In this document: positions 9,401 to 14,784 of the stretch, one piece after another
Numbering within the stretch: position 1 is the first letter of the stretch
How the letters are laid out: each line of letters begins with the position of its first letter
NCBI GenBank assembly: GCA_900557355.1
Contig: USSR01000091.1
Coordinates: 1 to 14,784, forward strand
Origin: an uncultured Bacteroides sp.
Lineage (GTDB): Bacteria; Bacteroidota; Bacteroidia; Bacteroidales; Bacteroidaceae
Length of the DNA stretch: 14,784 bases
Direction of reading: 5' to 3'
Notes under the pieces: generated by a model
What the model saw: the letters and a program-made list of their open reading frames with translations, nothing else
Databases searched by the model: none
What the model was told of the DNA's origin: nothing
Made by a program: the position numbers and the translations under genes

Positions 9401-10711
9401 GCTCATAGCAACGGCTTTTAAAGCTTGAAATGCTCTTTCAGGATCGAATCCCTTATTACCTTTCATGTAGGCTTCAGCAATAATCTGAAGGCTGTTAATT
9501 CCTACCATTGTACCTGTATCATATCCGCGCAAATGCCAGATGGGCAGCTGCCCGGTTTGATCGTAAATAGCAAGCATACTATTCACAAAATCAGCAGTCC
9601 GTTTCGGGTCTATTATAGTATAAAGAGGATGCGCAGCACGATAAGTATCCCAAAGAGAAAAGATTGTGTAGTTATCGAATCCGGGATTTTTGTGTACTTT
9701 CCAGTCGGAAGCCATATAATCACCGTTCTGATCGTTGAATAGGGAAGGATGGGTCATCAGATGGAACATAGCGGTATAGAATATCCGTTTATCCGACTCA
9801 TTCGGGGTCTCAACAATAATCTTAGATAATTCTTTATTCCATTTCTGTTCTGCTTGTTTAACAGTTTCCTCAAAATTCCAATGAGGGATTTCCGCTTTTA
9901 TATTCATAATGGCACTCTCTGAACTGACAGGAGATATCCCAACTTTCAGGGATACTGTTCCAGGAGATTTAGCAAAAGAAATTAAAGATTTGATAGATTT
10001 GCCTCTCCCTTTCTTTCCAGGAATGAACTTTACATCTTCATAAATTGAGAAATCATGAATCGGGACGGACAATTTAATAGCAAAAAACACTCGCTGTTTC
10101 TTTCCCCATCCTTCAGACGAACGATATCCTTTTATCGTATATTTATCTACCAACTCCATATACGTATCAACCGCTCTATCATTTATGCCTTCATTCAAAT
10201 CAATGATAATACGGGCATCCTTTCCTTGTGGAAAAGTATACTTATGATATCCCACGCGCTCAGATGCGCTAAGTTCAACATCAATATTATAATCATCCAA
10301 ATTCACACTATAGTAGCCAGGGATTACTTTTTCAGTTTTACGAGAGAATTTGGATGCATAGCCACTATACCGTTCTTTTTCTTTCCCCTTATTCAACTTT
10401 ACGTCTCCCATATATGGCATAACTAAGATATCTCCAAGATCCCCTATTCCCGTTCCACTCAAATGTAGTTGAGAAAATCCAACTATTACACTATCTCTAT
10501 AATTGTAACCTGAACACCAGTCCCATCCCTTATAAAAATTAGAAGGACCGACCTGAACCGCACCATATGGTACATTAGCTCCGACAAATACATGACCATG
10601 ACCTCCCGAACCAATAAAGGGGTCAACATAATCTATTATTTTTTGCGCTTGTAAACTATGCAGCATACACAAGCATACAAATAATACATACATTTTTTTA
10701 CTCAGTTCCAT
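6476..10711 (-). CDS. Three-domain enzyme: GH92 alpha-mannosidase + alginate-lyase-like domain + right-handed beta-helix
   Basis: One uninterrupted frame codes for 1,411 residues with a type I signal peptide ending around HSLQAQ (residue 23). Domain 1 (about 25-745) is a complete GH92 of the classical branch: VDPFIGSGGHGH, GWDWCSGYNY, LHLSGTGIGDLGD, LWDTYRAAHPL, YAEGNPWQYLW with general acid Glu536, and GNEDCGQMSAWY with Asp639. Domain 2 (about 757-1085) begins with FVHPGMAQSYEDLEFMR, the usual mature start of alginate-lyase-family alpha/alpha barrels, and carries GNWDAS (Asn921, Trp922) and GGQSQEAIRDWDHAQLGIG (Arg974, His978); it resembles PL5/PL38-like lyases. Domain 3 (about 1118-1411) opens with NPGESVQDVIDRHRGSG and has Asn-rich coils of a parallel beta-helix (pectate-lyase superfamily fold). 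GH92 hydrolyses alpha-mannosides with calcium; the lyase activity of domains 2 and 3 is inferred only. It lies 54 bp after the calcium-motif gene and 11 bp before GH30. Confidence 0.93.
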   Translation of the reverse strand: MELSKKMYVLFVCLCMLHSLQAQKIIDYVDPFIGSGGHGHVFVGANVPYGAVQVGPSNFYKGWDWCSGYNYRDSVIVGFSQLHLSGTGIGDLGDILVMPYMGDVKLNKGKEKERYSGYASKFSRKTEKVIPGYYSVNLDDYNIDVELSASERVGYHKYTFPQGKDARIIIDLNEGINDRAVDTYMELVDKYTIKGYRSSEGWGKKQRVFFAIKLSVPIHDFSIYEDVKFIPGKKGRGKSIKSLISFAKSPGTVSLKVGISPVSSESAIMNIKAEIPHWNFEETVKQAEQKWNKELSKIIVETPNESDKRIFYTAMFHLMTHPSLFNDQNGDYMASDWKVHKNPGFDNYTIFSLWDTYRAAHPLYTIIDPKRTADFVNSMLAIYDQTGQLPIWHLRGYDTGTMVGINSLQIIAEAYMKGNKGFDPERAFQALKAVAMSDVRGMDFDRDFKAIPSDVMKNRPVATALEYAIGTASIALMAKAMNKVEDYEYFSKRARNYKLYYDQEVGFFRGRMSDGSWNPVFHPIKSKKPWATDYAEGNPWQYLWLVPQDVEGLIELLGGEKAFADKLNTFFSLDSGNDEDILLDLTGCIGQYAHGNEPSHHIAYLYAYVGQQWKTARLTRYILKNFYHDRPDGIIGNEDCGQMSAWYIMSSLGFYPVFTASGQYVLGSPLFDKVTINHENGKKFMIEAVNNSPENIYIQSAELNGKEYDLTYITHQDIMQGGKLIIRMGGVPNYDFGSKQMSRPQNRTISIYASKPFVHPGMAQSYEDLEFMRTNVLQGNEPWKTAFNDLKKQTSLNFVPCPIAFVSEDAYGVNSFGGKEFYQSAMAAYKHSLVWYITKDQVYADKAIEILNAWAYKLHSFDANNAKLNVGLWGYYFLNAAEILKYSDAGWSERDMAQFEKMVLTILYPTIKDFFTEANGNWDASMISTMLCIAVYTDNCEIFNKAIDRYLWGPGNSGITKYIYPGGQSQEAIRDWDHAQLGIGEFEKAAQTARTQGIDLYGVAQDRLAYAYEFTAKVMLGNDIDIYGTLSTSRMDTIKDIYQSIYDYYINVKGTELPYTKQFIQKHVHPAFSIGTLTGLKYHPVKSRQMMKTLPVLDFLKPTEIGALNAPTRDIPSGSIRVNPGESVQDVIDRHRGSGKCIVLEKGVHILKAPLKIYSGITLCGYDKQSVLYLSPEMRTATIINAEDNISNFTLRDVLIEGAINVKENSDPNHDRRLRLYMLAPSREGIMIRSENGGRIENLTFENVTLQNFTKNGMLIVGGSGIKINRCNFTDNGAAVVPGSGFHHNLNLSYVTNGSVTNSRFCSSPWGNGISISFCKKITVSNNEMCRNKLSGIYCVDSENISINNNLTEGNDEDGINIDALYRGCNTVEIQSNLSQNNSRKGIRTNCVTALKQKDNKLLINRSECIN

Positions 10712-10765
10712 ACTTTTATTTGATTATCTTTTTCCAAGTACTTTCTGTTCTTTTTGTTTAGACTA

Positions 10766-12517
10766 TTATCGTAGCATAGAGTCCCAATCTCCTGAATAGT
10801 AAGCCTTATTTAAATTTTTCAATGCTTTCTCATCTTGACTCCTGGAGAATTGATATTCCAAATCTTTATATAAATAATACTGTAACCAATAACCTTTCTG
10901 ATATTTCTCTTGCGTAGATAAAACTTGTTTTAATTTCGCATACCAAGTCGTATTTATATCGTTCTTTTCTGCCACTTTCAAGGCTTTTAATGCATTACTC
11001 CACATATTATCTGAAACTTTTTGCATTAAGTCTACAAAATCTTTATAAGCAAATGAGGAAATATCAATCAATTCACAGCAATCATTAACTCCTATTTTTC
11101 TCAAATCAATAATCGTTTCAAAGTGTTTATCCCCATCCATATCATATTCTATCAGATCAAAAAAACCATTATTATCTGTATCGGTATACTTAACTGTAGC
11201 AAATCGATTGGGTTTTTTGTCCAAGCCAAACCATAAGCGGTCCCAACCTTGATAATATTCAGCATTTTGATCTATCCTCCAACATCCCCACTCTGCTCCA
11301 TACAAATGGATACGTCCATCGAACCTACTGACATATAATTTCCCTCCACCTGAATTGTCCATATCCCATTCTCCACGATCTCCTGAAGCATCTGATTGTT
11401 TGTGGTTGTCGATTCCCCCTCCTTTCCATCCCGTCTTAAAAAGATCAAGAGGTTCATAGAATTCAACACGTTCCCAACGTTTACAATCACCATCTTCATC
11501 CCATACGAAATTGACACGATTCCACTCTCCTCGTTTGAAAATCAAGTCCCATGCATTTTCGTGATCAGGATAAATCAGTTCATCCAGTTGCCTCCATCGA
11601 GCATCCATGAAGAAAATGTCGGTCTCAGCCAAACCTCTTAAATTATTTATTTTATGTACCTGATCCATATAGTTGAAACCTTTTCCTTGAAAACCAATTG
11701 TCATATCAAAATCGAATTCATTTCCCGGACCATTATCATTATCCATGTCGACGGCAATTGAGACCCAATCTACAACTCCGTTTACTTGTTGATTGACAAA
11801 ACTATTAGCAGGAAACTTGCTATCTACATGTTTTGTTGAGTCCAAAATACGAATAGCCATTTCGGACAAATTATCTCCATCTTTATCATAAAATAAAAAT
11901 GGATTTTCCCAATTCAATCTCAAATCCTCCATATTATAAGTAGAAGCATGAATTTTGAGAAAAGCAGTATGCCCGCTATAATCAGTATAAAAATCACAGA
12001 CTCCAACCTTATCCCAACTTTTGAGCTGCATTGTATTCCAGTCGATATAATTAAATATATTATCATGATCCAAATCAAGCACTATCATGTAATGTCCATT
12101 GGGCCATACTTCCCCAGTACGCACCTTCGGATATTCGATGACAAACTGCATATCAGCCTTTCCGTCACCATCTGTATCTACCCAGTCAATAATCAAATCT
12201 CCCTGGCCACCGTAAATACCGTCTCTATTGCGATCTATAAGTAAACAGTCATTTTTTGTGTCTCCTTCAAAATCATTCCACGTCATATCTCCATCATCAT
12301 CTATCCACATAACGGGTATACTGTCACGGGTTATAGAATAGATGACGTCCGGTTTGCCATCACCATTTATATCTTTTAATTTTGGTTGGTATCCTATCGG
12401 TGGTGGCGGAAGGCGGAATGATACAATTTGAAGTCTGTTATTCCAATAATCACCACTCTTCTGAGCATAGCTATAAATAGAGATGAACGCTATAAAAAGA
12501 ATAAATATATATTTCAT
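10766..12517 (-). CDS. Secreted protein of unknown function with about eleven Asp-rich calcium-loop-like motifs
   Basis: This 583-residue protein has a type I signal peptide (MKYIFILFIAFISIYSYA, cleavage after about residue 18). I do not recognise an enzyme family. Its most striking feature is a series of DxDxDG- or DxDxN-type loops at about residues 49-57, 73-77, 95-100, 114-122, 148-153, 211-216, 257-262, 340-345, 385-391, 446-451 and 459-463, the kind seen in dockerin, thrombospondin-3 and EF-hand-like calcium loops. Many are followed by an aromatic or hydrophobic strand, which suggests a repeated beta fold with bound calcium. Conserved-looking stretches include RLPPPPIGYQPKL (35-47) and the Trp-rich segment AEWGCWRID (about 408-416). 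The last 95 residues or so look helical. It stands first in the close-packed gene run, 54 bp before the GH92 fusion, so a role in binding or cleaving the same glycan is likely but unproven. Confidence 0.88.
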   Translation of the reverse strand: MKYIFILFIAFISIYSYAQKSGDYWNNRLQIVSFRLPPPPIGYQPKLKDINGDGKPDVIYSITRDSIPVMWIDDDGDMTWNDFEGDTKNDCLLIDRNRDGIYGGQGDLIIDWVDTDGDGKADMQFVIEYPKVRTGEVWPNGHYMIVLDLDHDNIFNYIDWNTMQLKSWDKVGVCDFYTDYSGHTAFLKIHASTYNMEDLRLNWENPFLFYDKDGDNLSEMAIRILDSTKHVDSKFPANSFVNQQVNGVVDWVSIAVDMDNDNGPGNEFDFDMTIGFQGKGFNYMDQVHKINNLRGLAETDIFFMDARWRQLDELIYPDHENAWDLIFKRGEWNRVNFVWDEDGDCKRWERVEFYEPLDLFKTGWKGGGIDNHKQSDASGDRGEWDMDNSGGGKLYVSRFDGRIHLYGAEWGCWRIDQNAEYYQGWDRLWFGLDKKPNRFATVKYTDTDNNGFFDLIEYDMDGDKHFETIIDLRKIGVNDCCELIDISSFAYKDFVDLMQKVSDNMWSNALKALKVAEKNDINTTWYAKLKQVLSTQEKYQKGYWLQYYLYKDLEYQFSRSQDEKALKNLNKAYYSGDWDSMLR

Positions 12518-12678
12518 TTTACTATATTCTTTATGTATTTAATTTCTAATTCCCAGACCTGATTATTATGCCATCAATCATGTGACAAATATATAATCAG
12601 CACTTTAGTATAACTTTTAGATAATCCTTAAAACAAGAAAAATATAATACCTGCCAGGCAATTATTACATAAATCAGG
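12518..12678. other. Leader / intergenic region upstream of the calcium-motif gene
   Basis: No gene is seen in these 161 bp. The stretch holds a possible promoter element at 12586-12593, a GC-rich 9-base odd palindrome TGCCAGGCA at 12652-12660 inside AT-rich sequence, and most of an inverted repeat GACCTGATT (12556-12564) / AATCAGGTC (12672-12680). This is the likeliest place for transcription of the downstream gene run to start or be regulated. Confidence 0.4.
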
Positions 12679-12680
12679 TC
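12556..12680. repeat. Inverted repeat around the putative promoter
   Basis: GACCTGATT (12556-12564) and AATCAGGTC (12672-12680) are perfect 9-bp inverted copies; with a 2-nt gap the match extends inward to TATG / CATA. The right arm overlaps the stop codon of the 78-codon ORF. The arms enclose the promoter candidate and the palindrome at 12652-12660. They could be folded-RNA arms or a trace of an insertion; chance is also possible. Confidence 0.3.
12586..12593 (-). promoter_or_regulatory. Possible Bacteroides-type -7 promoter element
   Basis: Read on the minus strand this is TATATTTG, an exact fit to the Bacteroides -7 consensus TAnnTTTG. It lies about 70 bp upstream of the start codon at 12517, which would give a leader of roughly 60 nt. 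No clear TTTG -33 element sits at the expected distance, so support is partial. It is the only exact match I found in the spacers upstream of genes here. Confidence 0.35.
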
Positions 12681-12915
12681 ATATTCTAAAGATATCTGCA
12701 TTCAAATAATATGCTAACCACAAATCTTCAAGACTGATAATCTGATCAAATGAAAACAAGTATTCCGTACTAAACCATTCCCTATATTCTTTTACAAAAG
12801 ATTGGTATATATTTTTAGCCAATCCATTTTTCACAAGACATGAACATTTTATCCACAATGCCTCTTCATTAAGAGCATCATGTACAGATATCGCATTACT
12901 TATCTCTATCTTCAT
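12679..12915 (-). CDS. Small hypothetical protein, 78 residues (doubtful)
   Basis: An ATG at 12915-12913 opens 78 codons ending in TGA. The sequence has a mixed, protein-like make-up with several aromatic residues (for example FVKEYREWFSTEY and SLEDLWLAYYLN) and no signal peptide or membrane helix. I do not recognise the family. In the same frame a TAA lies only about nine codons upstream of the ATG, so the frame cannot be much longer. It sits in the otherwise empty gap between the SusD-like gene and the calcium-motif gene, on the same strand as all neighbours. It could be a real small cytoplasmic protein, a fragment of a decayed gene, or a chance frame in AT-rich DNA. Confidence 0.35.
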   Translation of the reverse strand: MKIEISNAISVHDALNEEALWIKCSCLVKNGLAKNIYQSFVKEYREWFSTEYLFSFDQIISLEDLWLAYYLNADIFRI

Positions 12916-13193
12916 AGATAAAAGTATCTTAAGCTCCTTTTTGATATATTATATCCAACAACAAATCGATGAGTTCATTAGCGAAATCAGGCTTAAAATT
13001 TAAGACCTATTTCATGTCATTCTGAACAGAAAGAGTTCGCTTAAGAAAACAAATAAACACTCCTACAATTATATATTTTGAATTACATAGAATAGCATCT
13101 TAATCATGTATAATTATATTCTATGAAAGAATGACAATACCTACTCCTATTTTGAGTACTTATACAAATACCCTTTTAATCATTATAGTTATT
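12916..13193. other. AT-rich intergenic region without a recognisable gene
   Basis: No credible coding frame is seen on either strand. The stretch contains two nested inverted repeats: TGTCATTCT (13015-13023) with AGAATGACA (13128-13136), and inside it CATAGAATA (13086-13094) with TATTCTATG (13117-13125). No exact TAnnTTTG promoter element was found on the minus strand. It may carry the 3' untranslated region of the SusD-like transcript or a small structured RNA, but this is not established. Confidence 0.4.
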
Positions 13194-13239
13194 ATTTCAA
13201 TTAGATTCCCATTTATTTCAATGAGAATCTAATTGAAAT
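13194..13239 (-). terminator. Strong hairpin just downstream of the SusD-like gene
   Basis: ATTTCAATTAGATTC (13194-13208) and GAATCTAATTGAAAT (13225-13239) form a perfect 15-bp stem, extended by CATT (13210-13213) with AATG (13220-13223) after one mismatch; the loop is six bases. It begins 9 bases after the stop codon at 13251-13249. No clear U-run follows, so it may end transcription partly or protect the SusD message from 3' decay. Such a partial stop between susD and downstream enzyme genes would fit the usual higher expression of susCD. Confidence 0.65.
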
Positions 13240-13248
13240 TTACAAAGA

Positions 13249-14781
13249 TTAATATCCTGGATTCTGCGTTAAATTATCATTTACCAATAAATCGGAAGCC
13301 GGAATAGGCCATAAATAATTCTTATCTTTATCAAAACGATATTGATAGAACCGAGTTTGATACCCTTCCTCTACCATATATTCAACATCAGGCAAACCAT
13401 CTTCATCAATCTGCGGGATTCCTCCAATAGGATAATTGCCTTCATCCCAGTTCTTCAGAAGTACCTTAAAGGCATCAGAGACTATGCTCATATCTTTTCC
13501 ATCCCAATCAGTACGACCTGACCATGCGCGACTCAACTGGTATTCACTGGTATTAAAGACCTTTTCTGCTATTCTCCACCGCAACAGGTCACGATAACGA
13601 ATCCCCTCAAATGGAAATTCCATTCGCCTTTCCATGCGGATAATCGTACGAAGTTTCTCCTGTGAAGCCATTTCAACATACGGATAAACCAAACCGGTCC
13701 CATTGTATGCACGTTCACGAATTTTATTAATAGTATTATCCAGTATTTCTTGCGTGCACTGTCCAAGTTCATTCTTAGCTTTTACATATGACATCAGAAT
13801 CTCAGCATATCTCAAATAAGGAAATGTATTATATGCATGAGAAGCCACACTACGATAATCAGTCCAATCATTAGTAACATATTTCTTCATAATAAATCCT
13901 TGATAAGCAGCATGTTCGTTACTTCCTTTGGAATCATTATTCCTATCCATATTATGGGTGGTCGTATTCAAACATTTAGTATCATAAGGTCCGGGAACAT
14001 ACTCATATCCATAAATAAAATATTCCGGATATTTATTTTCCAATAGACTATCTGTATAATTAGTTTGTCCCTTTGCTATTAATTCCAAGTATGTCTTCTC
14101 ATGCTGCCGTGTCCAGATATAATCCGAATAACGAGGATCATGCTTTAGCATAAAAGATTGAACAGTATATGTCAAACGAGGATCGCGATTAGCCCAAAAA
14201 TTCTTAGGATCATAAAGCGGAGATTCATCAATAGGCAGCCCATCAGTACAAAGATAAGAGCATACCAATTGTATTGATGGACCACGATTACAATTTCCAC
14301 CAATCTGGCGTAAACAATAATTATTTACCGAGCCATACAAATCAGCACAATAATATCGCAAATCTTTGTTTCCTTGAAAATAGAAAATTAGTTCATTAGA
14401 ATATGGTTTTTGAAACAACTCCTGATAATTCGAATCCAAAGAGTATGTTCCAGCATTCATTAATTTCTCTGCAGCATCAATAGCCTTTTGATAATCCTTA
14501 TGAAAAAGAGCAAAACGGACTTTAAATCCTAAAGCAGCTCCAGTCGTTGGCCTAAGTTGACCAGTATAAGAATCCGACAACAATTCAGCAGCAGAATCAA
14601 GACATTCATAAGCATAATCAAGGACTTCACGCTTAGGTGAACGAGATGCGGTATAAGCCTCTGCCAAAGACATTCCTTTTTTATCAAGAATGACATCACC
14701 ATAATATGTCGCAAGCATGGCATAAGAAAATCCCAAATGAAAATATGCTTCACCTCTATATTGGCGGATATTGGCAGGGGG
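13249..14781 (-). CDS. SusD/RagB-like glycan-binding protein, 5' part missing or disrupted
   Basis: The frame is open from 14781 down to the stop at 13251-13249 and gives 510 residues. Seen: tetratricopeptide-like helices (RQYRGEAYFHLGFSYAML; then GAALGFKVRFALFHKDYQKA), the motif RRMEFPFEGIRYRDLLRW in the last third, and the typical SusD end LWPIPASDLL...NLTQNPGY. SusD proteins are outer-membrane lipoproteins that bind glycans above a SusC transporter. The N-terminal signal peptide, lipobox and first helices, usually 100-150 residues, are absent: codon 14784-14782 in the same frame is TGA, directly before CCCCC. So either the gene is a pseudogene, or a frameshift or base error lies at or just beyond the edge. 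A TTG at 14736-14734 could be called as a start, but it is inside a conserved SusD helix and is not credible as the true start. A SusC gene would be expected to the right. Confidence 0.85.
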   Translation of the reverse strand, partial: PPANIRQYRGEAYFHLGFSYAMLATYYGDVILDKKGMSLAEAYTASRSPKREVLDYAYECLDSAAELLSDSYTGQLRPTTGAALGFKVRFALFHKDYQKAIDAAEKLMNAGTYSLDSNYQELFQKPYSNELIFYFQGNKDLRYYCADLYGSVNNYCLRQIGGNCNRGPSIQLVCSYLCTDGLPIDESPLYDPKNFWANRDPRLTYTVQSFMLKHDPRYSDYIWTRQHEKTYLELIAKGQTNYTDSLLENKYPEYFIYGYEYVPGPYDTKCLNTTTHNMDRNNDSKGSNEHAAYQGFIMKKYVTNDWTDYRSVASHAYNTFPYLRYAEILMSYVKAKNELGQCTQEILDNTINKIRERAYNGTGLVYPYVEMASQEKLRTIIRMERRMEFPFEGIRYRDLLRWRIAEKVFNTSEYQLSRAWSGRTDWDGKDMSIVSDAFKVLLKNWDEGNYPIGGIPQIDEDGLPDVEYMVEEGYQTRFYQYRFDKDKNYLWPIPASDLLVNDNLTQNPGY

Positions 14782-14784
14782 TCA

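Noticed and set aside
8909..9421. Plus-strand frame of 170 codons
   Set aside because: It lies wholly antisense to the conserved GH92 domain of the fusion gene; its translation shows no recognisable motif, and the sense frame fully explains the sequence.
11272..11517. Minus-strand frame of 81 codons inside the calcium-motif gene
   Set aside because: Out-of-frame overlap with a signal-peptide-bearing gene of consistent composition; no sign of a frameshift in the host gene.
14529..14753. Minus-strand ATG-started frame of 74 codons inside the SusD-like gene
   Set aside because: It is a different frame from the conserved SusD helices and looks like an out-of-frame shadow, not the true N-terminus.
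1..14784. CRISPR array, tRNA, rRNA or insertion sequence
   Set aside because: No regularly spaced repeats, no cloverleaf-like or rRNA-like sequence and no transposase frame were seen by eye.

Overview
The window (14,784 bp, AT-rich) looks like the downstream part of a polysaccharide utilisation locus (PUL) of a gut-type Bacteroidota, most likely Bacteroides or a close relative. The evidence is a SusD/RagB-type glycan-binding protein, several exported or lipid-anchored glycoside hydrolases, very AT-rich spacers without clear Shine-Dalgarno sites, and one match to the Bacteroides -7 promoter element. Every gene I can support lies on the minus strand, so transcription runs from the right edge to the left edge.

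Layout in the direction of transcription. 14781-13249 is a SusD-like gene whose reading frame is closed by an in-frame TGA at the last three bases of the window; its N-terminal part, including any signal peptide, is therefore missing or out of frame. A strong hairpin follows at 13239-13194. Then comes a gene-poor stretch with one doubtful 78-codon ORF (12915-12679) and a possible promoter at 12593-12586. Next is a compact run of genes: a secreted 583-residue protein of unknown function with about eleven Asp-rich calcium-loop-like motifs (12517-10766); a 1,411-residue three-part protein joining a GH92 alpha-mannosidase, an alginate-lyase-like alpha/alpha domain and a right-handed beta-helix (10711-6476); a secreted GH30 beta-glycosidase only 11 bp further on (6464-5055); a lipoprotein GH92 of a different sequence branch (4865-2595); an integral-membrane acyltransferase-3 family protein (2542-1457); and an FAD-dependent oxidoreductase with a Tat-like leader that runs off the left edge (1362-1).

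How the parts may work together: the two GH92 enzymes point to a glycan rich in alpha-linked mannose, the GH30 to a beta-linked glucan-type or other beta-glycoside bond, and the alginate-lyase-like plus beta-helix modules to a uronic-acid-containing chain. The simplest inference is an acidic, mannose-containing heteroglycan, for example a fungal- or exopolysaccharide-type polymer, but the substrate cannot be read from sequence alone. The acyltransferase and the oxidoreductase are not hydrolases, and their place in the locus is unexplained.

The items most worth a second look are the three-domain fusion, the unknown calcium-motif protein, a long imperfect inverted repeat between the GH30 and the lipoprotein GH92 that pairs better as minus-strand RNA than as plus-strand RNA, and the stop codon that interrupts the SusD frame. 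No tRNA, rRNA, CRISPR array, transposase or regulator gene was seen.
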